Shown here in pieces: positions 23,856 through 33,623 of a DNA stretch of 64,000 bases (positions within the stretch are counted from its first letter, which is position 1; every line of letters begins with the position of its first letter). Below the pieces are notes generated by a model. It worked only from the letters and a program-made list of their open reading frames with translations. It did no database searches and had not been told where the DNA came from. Made by a program: the position numbers and the translations under genes. The stretch lies in NCBI GenBank assembly GCA_021018815.1, contig JAITYX010000030.1:1999001-2063000 (forward strand). The letters run 5' to 3'. This DNA is from Talinum fruticosum (lineage: Eukaryota; Streptophyta; Magnoliopsida; Caryophyllales; Talinaceae).

Positions 23856-24000
23856 GACTACGGTTCAAAACCGTAGTCATAGGTCAACCTATGACGATGG
23901 TTTCTTCATCCGAACCGTCGTCATAGGTCTCGCTTCTATAGTTATTATTTGAACCATTTGAATATATGACAACGATTCTTCTCGAAGAACGGTTGTCATA
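23856..24000. repeat. Subterminal hairpins of the CACTA element
   Basis: Three successive inverted repeats: 23856-23878 (gactacggtt/aaccgtagtc, loop of 3), 23888-23927 (cctatgacgatggtt/aaccgtcgtcatagg), and 23967-24000 (atgacaacg.../...ggttgtcat). Similar motifs recur near the other end at 27165-27235. Subterminal repeats are binding sites for the TNPA-type protein in characterised elements. Confidence 0.75.
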
Positions 24001-24011
24001 AGTGTGATTTT

Positions 24012-24430
24012 TTTTTAATAATTTTTCTCATATTTGCTTGCCCCTCTGTACATTACCAAAAAAATCATATGCAAACACAAATACAAACTATAATCCAATA
24101 CACTCTTCGCCGAAATATATACAAAACAACAAACACATATACTCATCACCTTTTGTATATAGGCCTTCCTTTTCACCAGAATATAAACAAAACAACAAAC
24201 ACATATACAAACCACAATCCTATGTACATATTTATACCTATAACTGTGTATGATTACTAAAATCACAAACTTTACCTATCGAATAATGAAGATTAACTGT
24301 AATATATGTACCTATTCCTTTATACGGTTGTATACGAACTCGCCTGACCTTGTTTTAACTCGTTGAGCACTTCATCCGTATAGGAAGTGAATGACTTCTT
24401 TCCTGAAAAATTTTGTGACCTATGCTGTAA
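24012..24430. other. Non-coding left part of the CACTA element
   Basis: Contains a short direct duplication: 'caaaacaacaaacacatatac' occurs near 24121 and again near 24189. The open frames across it on both strands are repetitive Tyr/Thr/Asn-rich artefacts. Confidence 0.6.
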
Positions 24431-25420
24431 AAGACATATTAATTAGGTCGAGTGCAAGTGTTAATCAAGTTGAAAAAGAATATAAAAATAATCAATTAAA
24501 AGTGTAACCATACATCTCTGGTACTAGCATTCTTTTTGAGTTTGGTCACACTCTTTTTCATGTACTAGAGAATGTAGAAGCCGCACTCCACATTATTCGC
24601 TTGTTTATGGCACTACAATAATAAAAATAGATTCCCAACACATAGAAAATTAATTAGTACTTATGTATCTAGCAAGTAATCTGAAATGAAAAACATCTAA
24701 AGTATATTGTAATAATCAAGAGAACCTCACCTTAACGGGGACAATTAGTGGTTGTGTTTTCTTCACTCGTTTGGGACCTCCGCCAAAATAATAACGAGAC
24801 TATAGCACTATTTTTCAATCGGAAAAATAAAATTCAAGTTAGACATATCATTGAACGATTACTTAACAAAACAACATAAACCGATTAAAAAGTATGAACT
24901 CACGCCTCGACGATGTCCCCGATATCTTTCCTCACATCACGACCCGGAGGATCAAGGAAGTAGGTCATATTAGCTCTTGAAAATATGGCAGCAAGCATCC
25001 AATGGTGGCTACAAAATAAATAACACCATATAAAAACTTCATCGGTTAGTTAGTTCATTATTTGTCCACTTAGCTCTCATTGAACGCCGCCGAAACAATG
25101 TTTTTTATCTCGTGGTATCTTTCATGACGGCAAGATATAGGAAACTCGTTCGTCACGATTCATCCCAACTCCTTGAATAACGGAAGTAGGGTTCGAAACC
25201 GAACGAAATTCTTCCCAATCTCGTGTAGCGACCTTACATATTAATATGTAGTTAGAAATTGACATTAATTAGTAAAAAAACTGATTAAGAATATATTAAC
25301 TCATATCATGTCAAGCGTAACAGTGGATACATCGATTTCCTCCGTGCGTAAAAATCGCAATATGTCCTCCGGAAGACAAAGACCAACATATCCGTTTCAC
25401 GCAGTCTTAACACTCGACCT
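24370..25420 (-). pseudogene. Ulp1-like (C48) SUMO-protease exons of the CACTA gene
   Basis: Ulp1 proteases remove SUMO; plant CACTA and MULE elements often carry such a domain with unknown purpose. Read on the minus strand: 'PEDILRFLRTEEIDVSTVTL' (about 25310-25376); an exon starting after a TAG acceptor near 25012 with 'HHWMLAAIF' and 'TYFLDPPGRDVRKDIGDIV', holding the catalytic His and ending at a GTGAGT donor near 24904; 'YYFGGGPKRVKKTQPLIVPVK' in two pieces ending at GTGAGG near 24729; then 'NNVECGFYIL' near 24580-24610 with the catalytic Cys, interrupted by TAG directly afterwards; and a tail near 24340-24420. Splice signals are still visible, but in-frame stops make function unlikely. 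Confidence 0.75.
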
Positions 25421-25686
25421 GGTGTGCTACGGATGATATGGTCCTCTCGTTGACGGAGTCTACACATAACTTTCCACCAATTTGTGCCGGACTACTCAAT
25501 GGATTTGAGAGGAGAATTCTTCGGACTACGAACGGCCGCCATCGAACGTTTGCTTGTGCCACTGGCGCCCTTAATCACACTCTTAGATTTGTCCCCGATA
25601 TCCTAGTGAATAATCAAAACAAAAATGAGAAACATATGTATGTGATATTAACAATAGCTAAATCTAATATTTTTAATACGGATGAA

Positions 25687-25974
25687 TTACCTTAGTGAAG
25701 ATGACCAAACTCTTGGGCCAACGAAGAAAAGCGTTGACTCGCATCGACAACGAGTATGGAGCTCCGCTCCGAGGATCGGCAACTCACACTCGCATTTCCC
25801 ATGTATGACCTCTTTGACACTCGCCCTCACCTCATTAGGCTGCAAGGGGTGTCCCGTGAACGACAACATCTCGCCCTCCACGAGAAAACAATATCCAATG
25901 CCACAACACGCTCTATGGGAGGATGATGAGAAGCTAACTTGCAATTCACCGGTTGCATAAGAATAAGTAAACAT
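25687..25974 (-). pseudogene. DUF8039-like exon of the CACTA gene
   Basis: Minus strand: 'CCGIGYCFLVEGEMLSFTGHPL', 'PNEVRASVKEVIHGKCECELPI' (each written here in part) and, after a frame change near 25745, 'AFLRWPKSLVIFTK' before a GTAATT donor. The 'HG.PL.....V.V..V..G....PIP' and 'F..WP..LV' pattern is characteristic of the domain found between the transposase and Ulp1 parts in plant En/Spm proteins. Frame breaks make it non-functional as it stands. Confidence 0.65.
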
Positions 25975-26249
25975 TTGACATAGAAGTTAAATAACTTAAA
26001 AACCATGAAAATAAACGGATAGAGTTTCCACTTTGACATAAACATTTTTCCGGGATAACGACCCTCATCCGAAACAACAAAAGGATACTAAATAAGTAAT
26101 TACTCAACGGCCACACGCCGGAGTTACGCAACAACAAAAACATACTATAAGTAATTATTCAACAAGATTATACATTAATTAGTCAAAATATAAATATGCA
26201 TGCATGTAAATATAATTAGGCTGTAAGATCTTAATTACCTCCGCCAAAA

Positions 26250-26998
26250 CATCGAAATGGTCGACGGGTGAGCTCGCGTTCACGAGTGGTCGGTGTGTGG
26301 GGTGAGAAATGACGTACATCATCAAAATTGCTAGGTAACGGCATACCCATGTTGGTGAAGTACGTCCCGATATGAACTCGCATCTCTGTTCACATCCGTG
26401 CCCTCATATCTTCGATCCGTGCAGCCATTTGGGATATTTGGTATTGTTGGGACCGCATTTGGGTCTCCATATATGCATTGCTCAAAGAGATGGGGCGTTT
26501 ATTCCTAGTCCCAAAGTGCTCAACTATCCCCACCCGCCCAACGACGGCTCGAACATGAACGTGATGCTCATCTCTTTGTAGGGTCAAGGCTAGCTTGTCC
26601 CTCCTCCCCGTGGTGTCGGCGTCCGAAGTCGATATTTGTGACAGAGACTCCTATAAGAAGAAAAAAATTATCATTTGACAAAATCATAAAATTAACCGAT
26701 AAGTTCTCAAAATAAATAAAGGAAAATAGTAAAAAAACTCACGAGTTTGCGAGAAATAGCTTCTACATTGGGCGTAGTGAAGGTTCCATCTTTCTTCCTT
26801 GTTGCTTCGATCCACGACTCATCCCAATCAACAACGAGCTGCGAAGTATCTATGGTGGACCCTTCACCGGATGTGCCCTGAAGTTGTTCAACCTTTTCCT
26901 TGTACAACCTCTCCTCCAACTTCGCGTATCCCCCACAAGACAACACATGAGGATACGGATTACTCTTAATCGTCTTCCGGTTGGCTTCACCTATCACC
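26250..26998 (-). pseudogene. Transposase_24 (Ptta/En/Spm) exons of the CACTA gene
   Basis: Exon 1 follows a TATGCAG acceptor (ends 26999) and reads 'VIGEANRKTIKSNPYPHVLS', 'GGYAKLEERLYKEKVEQLQG', then 'DESWIEATRKKDGTFTTPNV' and 'EAISRKL' before a GTGAGT donor near 26742. This is the typical 'trp-x-x-(a/m)(t/r)(r/k)kkdG' block of plant TNPA-like proteins. Exon 2 (about 26652-26235) gives 'RRDKLALTLQRDEHHVHVRA' and a coiled-coil-like 'MRSQQYQISQMAARIEDMRA', interrupted by a TGA. An upstream exon fragment 'SYVTSPEYK' lies near 27125-27155. The domain call rests on motif memory. Confidence 0.7.
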
Positions 26999-27315
26999 TG
27001 CATAAGTAATATTAAGAAACGAAAATATCAATGCATAACTTTCATTTCTTCATTTTTATATCAATTCGACAACAAAGATCACACTATATGTATATGAGAT
27101 TAAATATTGAAGGAAATAACCTTGTATTCCGGAGAGGTTACATATGACTCAAACGATTAAATATTGAACCGTAGTCTAAGGTTCGGTTGAACCATTAGAC
27201 GACGGTTGTTCGTTTGAATCGTCGTCATATACACAGTAAAAACCGCATTTTTTACAAAAATGTCACCAATTTATTTTTCATTACGGTTTATCTTTTTAAC
27301 CATCATTAAAAATTC

Positions 27316-27343
27316 GTTGTTAAAAGTGATTTCTATAGTCATA
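27316..27343. repeat. Right terminal inverted repeat of the CACTA element (diverged)
   Basis: 'gttgttaaaagtgatttctatagtcat' pairs with the left end; the expected terminal TAGTAGTG is altered to TAGTCAT. Confidence 0.6.
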
Positions 27344-27589
27344 ATTAACATATGCTACCTTTATGAACCAATTGTTGACTCAACTTTAATTAACAAAGAA
27401 TCGAAAACTAAAGCAATCTTTATATCCCCTAATTTAATTTCAAAAACTAAAAAATATATTTAGATTGTTGTTTAACCAATTCAAATACTATAATTCAACT
27501 GAATATAATCTACACGTAAATAAACTCATTCAATACTAACCAAATGTTTGTTAAGATATCGGTTTCATCTAGTAAGGAAAAGTGTATAA

Positions 27590-27815
27590 TTTCGAATCCC
27601 TCAAAAGTATATTTTTTAACAAGATAAGCATGCCACCTTTTTGACACCTTATTTTAAGGGAAAGTCTGAAAGACTTTGATGGGTCGAGGGATAGGGAAGT
27701 TGTCAAATCCCCTTTATATCCCCCACACAATTTCCTCAAATGAAGAAAATTGTGCCCCAGGATTGAACTTGGGGAATAAGGAAGGAATAAAGGTATTGGG
27801 TCACTCAAAACATAC
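27590..27815. repeat. Copy of the dispersed repeat family
   Basis: Shares 'gggaaagtc..aaag', 'gggtcgagggatagggaagttgtcaaa' and 'aattgtgccccaggattgaacttgggg' with the copies at 32695-32885 and 37797-37980. Confidence 0.5.
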
Positions 27816-28373
27816 TTATTAAAATGAATTTTACATTAAATATTCATGGTCCCCAAAGCAGAGAGTAGAGCCAAGGTAAGCAAAGAATTGAAAAGGACCA
27901 ATAATAAACTTCTTCTTCTTCTTCTATCTCCTCATGTGTTTGTTGTGTTTTCTTGCCATTTCTCCCTTCGTAACCTAAATAATTGTATGATAATAACCAT
28001 TGAAATAGACACTATATAGATGCTAATTAACCCCAAAAAGTTAGTAATCAATCATTCTCTCCTCCCTCCCCCAATTTGCTAGAAATCTAACAAATTTATT
28101 GCATTATGAGACAATTAGGGGCAAATTTGGATTTTTACTCCTTGATTTCACTGAAGTCGGACTACTCGTTAACTTATAAATTTATAATAGATAGATAAAC
28201 ATTTCACATTTGTAAGATTCAATATGAAACTTTATAAGAGGAACAAACTGAAAGACATCCGAACCGACTTGTATTAGTTTTAGTTTAAAAGGTAATAGAT
28301 ATGATGTTGTTCCTTCTTTGAGTATTGTTATGTATCAATTAAAATTTCTTCGCATTGATCTTTATGTCGGATA
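27816..28373. other. Intergenic DNA
   Basis: Contains a (CTT)n stretch at 27910-27924. No gene supported. Confidence 0.5.
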
Positions 28374-28639
28374 TTCCATCCGTTCTATAGTACATGTCAC
28401 TTTAACAAATTTTTTCGTTTCACAATATCGGTTGTGTTATAATTCCAATAAATTATAATGACTAGTTTACCAATTCTATCCTTACTAATTACTTTTTTAT
28501 CTTTTTTCTTAATTAACTTTCTTTATTTCCAATAAAATATCGAAGCAACCTGAGCTTTTAATACAATATTTACTAAGCATTCCCTAACATTTAAAAAACA
28601 AGTAGTATTGTAAAACATACATTGGTATTTGGAGGGAGT
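28374..28639. mobile_element. Stowaway-like MITE copy, about 265 bp
   Basis: Starts 'ccatccgttctatagtacatgtcactttaac' and ends 'acattggtatttggagggag'. The body is closely parallel to 19401-19671 (ttttttcgtttcacaatat, gactagtttaccaattctatcctta, tttatttccaataaaatat). The end repeat is diverged. Confidence 0.7.
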
Positions 28640-31600
28640 GTGATTTGGATGATTATACATAAAAATGGGTGAAAGGAGGCAGATGGGGATTGAGGATTGG
28701 TGCCTCCATTGCCTACCTCCTAATGATAGGCCACCTTCGTTGCATTAAAATCATACCTTCACATTTCTTGAGTGAGACTTTAGAGCTCATCACCGGATTC
28801 TCGTCCCAATTCTCCATTCCATACATTTCCCAAAAATTGGGAGGACACCATATTAACTTTCCCAATTAGATCTTCATATAATAATAGTTTTTGATTAAAA
28901 AAATTTTATAATTTTTTTAAAGTGTGAATATTTAAAATAAAAAATCATCCCATAAATAATATAATATAATAAATACATTATATATAAATGAACTTTAAAT
29001 AATTTTACTTATAAGGGTATTATAAGTATTATACAATTATAAATTTTAGTTGTATTTAGAGACGGTAATATAGTAACTAATTGGATGATCAAATTAGGAT
29101 GTGTAGTAAGGTATACAGCTACCATCATATTTCTTACCTTGTGAGTCTTTATATGTAATTAAGTATGATAGTATCGGTAGGATTCTTGAAAGAACGGCTG
29201 CCTAGTGTTATATATAATGTACCTACCATTTTTTACATTACACAAAAAAAATACAAAAACCAAAAAAATGAAAAAGAAAAGCAAGCCAACTGGGCCACTG
29301 CAAGAAAAAAGAAAGATGTTAAAGGGATATCATGTGGAGAATGGTGGAAATGAGCTGCAAATTTTTATTGGGCCTGGCCCATTAGGTTATTGGGCATTTG
29401 AACTTACATTCTCCCCCCCTTTTTTTTGTCTAAAAGCTCTTGGATTCAAAGTAGAGAGCTTCTTGTCTAAAAGCTCTTGGATTCAAGCACGAAAGATGAT
29501 TGTGAAGGGAGATACTTTCAAGTTTCACCTCGCCACGTTCTTAACCTACTACATTCCAACAATATTCTTGGATTATCATAGATATCGGATTTATTATTGA
29601 ACATTCTTTTTTATTTAAATAATAATATGATTTCTTTCAATTCACGAGTGTTTAATGTAAAATTCCTTTCAATAAATATGTTTTTGGAGATTTGAACCAA
29701 TGTTTTTCTCCTACCAGGGTGAGATATGCTACCACGTCAACCAACACCTTAATGGTATCAAAGACTCGTATTACAAATTATTTTCAAATACCCCATAATT
29801 TGATGATAAAATAATTTTGAGAAAAATAGTTTATCTAAAGAAGCAACTTTTACAAAAAGTAAGGCAACTAATCACCATATGACTAGTTTAATTAGTGGCC
29901 AAAACCACATCCACTCCAACAAAATTATACATAAAAAAATTTAACTCCATGAATCCACGATAAGCACACACTTAAGTGTCCCACTACAAACTTATCAACA
30001 AAAGCTTCCAAATCCAATTTCATATATTCTCTTGCATTATTTATATACACATATAATATACATGTCTTTATAATTAATATATATAATTAAATGATTATAT
30101 TGTACATGACATGATTTGGCTTTCGGGTATGAGGAGGGGCCAATCCAAGAAACAAAATGATAGTATTAAAATCATGAGTCATGAAGAGGGTTGTGCTTGT
30201 ATTAAATAATTAGCCCAACCAACCCTCTTATTTTTTAAAATTTTTTTAAGGTTTTGGGGGCCCCTTCATCAACACATATCATGTATAATAAATTAATAAC
30301 ACTACAATATTATATAAATTTAATGATGGTAGACATAGGAGGGTCTCGAAGATTGAAAAAATATATAAATATATATGTCTCGTGGCGAGTCTTATAAATA
30401 TATAAAAGATTATGGAGTGATAAATAGAACATTTCACGCTTCTCTTCCTCTTGATTTTTTCCTTCTAATAATTAGTTTGCCAACAGGTAAAATGCGAGAA
30501 TATAAATACATCAGCACCTAATAAAACAAACTAGTAGATTGCATACTCTTATACAAACATCTAGTACCCTTAAAAGATAAACGCCTAATTCAAGATTAAG
30601 GTACGCCAAAAAATACACCAGACTCTACTGAAATAGTGACTAATTTTACAAATTGACTCCCACAAAATAACATATACTTGCGTATCTCCAAAACCAATGC
30701 ACAAGTCATGTCACCTTCGATAAATTAACCTTTCGGACTAATAATATTTATTCATATTTATTTTTTAATCACGATTCATCCCATTTTTTTTTTGTAAAAT
30801 TCGTAAAATCTTTGAAAGTTGTTGAATTATTATTAAAAAAAATTATGTGAATTGTTTGTCTCCGTGTCGTGGTCTTCTTCTTCACGCAACCACAGAGAGA
30901 GAAAGAGAGAGAGAGAGTGGTGATGCATCATGCATGTTATGTTCCAAAAGGCTGAGACAAATATTAAAAAAATAAAACAAAAGTAAAAGCAAACATCAAA
31001 GAGCTGTAAAAATCGTATGGTCGGGGAAAAAGGTTTTCTTGACCCGCCCCTTTTCTACATCTGCGGAGATAGTTTTTTCATCCCAAATTATTAAATTCAG
31101 CTAATGTTGATATCATATAATTATATATATGTTAGATGAATTAAAAAAAATCATCAAAATTCAGTTTAAATGTTGATATGTATAAATATTATATTTTCAT
31201 CTAAATAAATAAATATTAGTTTAATAAAAAATAATTAAATTTGTTTGTAAAAGAATGAAAAGTATCATATTATTTGTAATTTTTCACAATAGCAAATGTA
31301 CTATTGATCATAAAAGAGGGGATATAAGAAAACTCTTAAAAGATCTTCTACAAACATTTAATTATCCTTGATAATTTTTTTATCGAGGGTCGCAAAAGAC
31401 AATGAAAATATAATAGAGAAGGAGGAGGGATTGAACGTAAAACTTAATATATATATGATCTCGGTCTTGACCGTTAAGACTCTATTTCATTTAATCAGTA
31501 AAGATATGTAAACAAAGGTGTAAAATAATTAGTAAAGATAGTTATAAAAAATTATAAAAAGTTGTAAGTAGTTGTAAGGATGCAAGGTAAAATAAACTAA

Positions 31601-32694
31601 AACCGAGCATAAGCCAGATCTGACCTCATTGATATCCGTGACAAATTATAGGACTAGTAATGAACTAATTTGCAACCAACCAGGGATTTAAATTGAACTG
31701 ATGGATGGAAAATTCTGGGAGATGAATACTCAATTCAGATCTGCACTGCTCAGATATGATAAAGTAGATGACAGAAAAAAAAATTTTATGTTTTATTTTG
31801 TCTGTCTATGAAGAATGGTTCCCATTTAATCATTTTCCATTGGTAGACAGAGAAGTTTCTTTTGTTGTTTTTGCCCTTTTTCTCTGGCTTATCAATAAAT
31901 TTATCATTTTTCCTTTTCAATATGACAACAACAACATATTTGTCTTTCCCTCTCCCATCCCTTTCACCCTCTGTCTTCTGTAATCCTGTTGTAGATATGA
32001 AGATTAATGGCCATACAATTATGATAAGTATGTTTTAATTATTAGGTGTGTCATCTACGACGACGAGTCATTTGGTGTGTCTTCATATTCGTTGTATCCA
32101 GTGTTTGTGTGTAAATTTCAATTTAGTTTTCGAGAGGCATTAATGTCGGTGTGTCTTTAAGAGAGAGATCATGTGGTGGACCATTCGGTGAAGGAAGGAG
32201 TGTCTGAGCTTGCATCATCGATACCCAAAAAGTTTTAAAAGTTTGAATTAATTAGCCCTATGCATACAAAATACTCGTATACGTGAAGAGAATTTATAAG
32301 TTGCTTTTCTTTCTTGGTAAAGTTTATCTTATTTTATTTTTTAAAATTTGGGGGAAAAGCTTAATTTCATTGCCAAAATATCCTTATATATAACTCGAAG
32401 AACACGGGAAAAGCCCATCCGTACTTGCCCCTCTACTGTAGATAATTGCCTAGTTAGATTATATTGTACTTAGCTATATAACTATCCCTTTTTCACATGA
32501 ACCAATAACATCACGGATAAGCATTTATAACATTAAAAGTGGACCACATTAAAATCACTAAAAACATAATAATATTATCAAATACTATCTACTTTTGGTC
32601 AGTTTCACTATGACTATCGTTTTTAGGTTATTATGAATATCAAGAAAATATAAGATTTATTTTAAAATTTTGACCAAGATATTCGAATATTTTT
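28640..32694. other. AT-rich intergenic DNA
   Basis: About 4 kb with no gene supported. It includes a 37-bp tandem duplication at 29428-29501 and a GA-rich run at 30895-30917. Short open frames here lack any recognisable domain and are AT-biased. Confidence 0.55.
29428..29501. repeat. 37-bp direct duplication
   Basis: 'gtctaaaagctcttggattcaa' occurs at 29428 and 29465 in two adjacent copies of period 37. Confidence 0.85.
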
Positions 32695-32885
32695 TATTTT
32701 TTTATCGGTAGTTCGACTCACCCGCTTAAACTCCCTATCCGAGGAAAGTCCAAAGGGTTGTGACGGTTTAGGAAGGAGAACATGTCAAACTCAACTATCT
32801 TCACCCCATAAATTCCTTTATATGAGGCAATTTGCGCCCTCCATATTCGAACATGGGGAGTGTGTGTGGAAGATAAGGTGAGTTC
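32695..32885. repeat. Copy of the dispersed repeat family
   Basis: Starts 'tttttttatcggtagttcgactcacccgctta', continues 'gaggaaagtccaaagggttg' and 'catgtcaaac', and ends 'aatttgcgccctccatattcgaacatgggg', matching 37797-37980 section by section. Confidence 0.6.
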
Positions 32886-33302
32886 ACCATTCGACATTTC
32901 AATGTTTTATTGAAAATAAAAAAGAGGAAAAATAATGAATAAAAATAAAATTGATAAATAAGTTATCTATATGTCATTAACACTATAAAACCTATACCTA
33001 AAGAAATTTAACACTATAAAATAATAAATATTATGAAATAAATAAAATTAGTTAACGATATAGATATTATGAAGGAAAAAGTATGTTTACTTGATTTTTT
33101 AGAATTTTAGAATTATCAATTAAAATTTTCCTAAAAGAAAATGGGTAACTAATTTTTGTTTGTTTGTTTTGGTGGCTCCTTGGCTTGAATCCTAGTCTCC
33201 CAGCCCATCCCCCATCCCTACATGAATCCCTACATGAATATGGAACAGTGACCACCTTTCTTCTTCCAATGGCTTCGTCAACAAACGTATCAAAGCCCTC
33301 GT

Positions 33303-33328
33303 CTTCTCTCTCTCTCTCTCTCTCTCCT
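33303..33328. repeat. (CT)n run in the upstream region of the BTB gene
   Basis: A pyrimidine run about 300 bp before the start codon, followed by more CT-rich sequence (33420-33520), typical of plant core promoters and 5' leaders. Confidence 0.8.
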
Positions 33329-33623
33329 TCAGTGAGTGGCCAGTGAGACAAAAAGACCCACTATCCGCCATTAATCAATGCTCTCCATTTTCATGTCCTT
33401 TTGCTGAATGAATTACCTCTGTTCTCTCTCTTCTCCCCACACCCATCTCTTTCTCTCCTCTTCTCGTTTCCACCGCCATTTTTTAAAAATTTCCCACTTC
33501 CCTGTTCCCTCTCTCTGATTTCCATGCCCTAACCATTAAAAACCAATAATAAACCCAAAAAGGCAGTTAGTAGACTTCAAAAGCTCACGAACCCCCAACA
33601 CTACCACTTCCTTCTTCTCTCCC

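Larger units (their letters stand above)
23772..27343 (-). mobile_element. CACTA (En/Spm) transposon carrying a decayed transposase-Ulp1 gene
   Basis: The left end is CACTACTACAGGAAACAC, the hallmark CACTA terminus. The right end, 'gttaaaagtgatttctatagtca', is a diverged inverted copy of the first 25 bases. Both subterminal regions have hairpins built from 'gacgacggtt'/'gactacggtt' motifs, a common feature of plant CACTA ends. Inside, minus-strand exons encode in order a Transposase_24-type region, a DUF8039 region and an Ulp1-like protease, the known order in plant Ptta/En/Spm genes. Stops and frameshifts break the gene, so the element is probably immobile by itself. The terminal G of the right end is mutated and I could not define a clear 3-bp target duplication. 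Confidence 0.82.

Noticed and set aside
24015..24266. Overlapping open frames on both strands in the left part of the CACTA element
   Set aside because: Low-complexity Tyr/Thr/Cys-rich translations of a short internal duplication.
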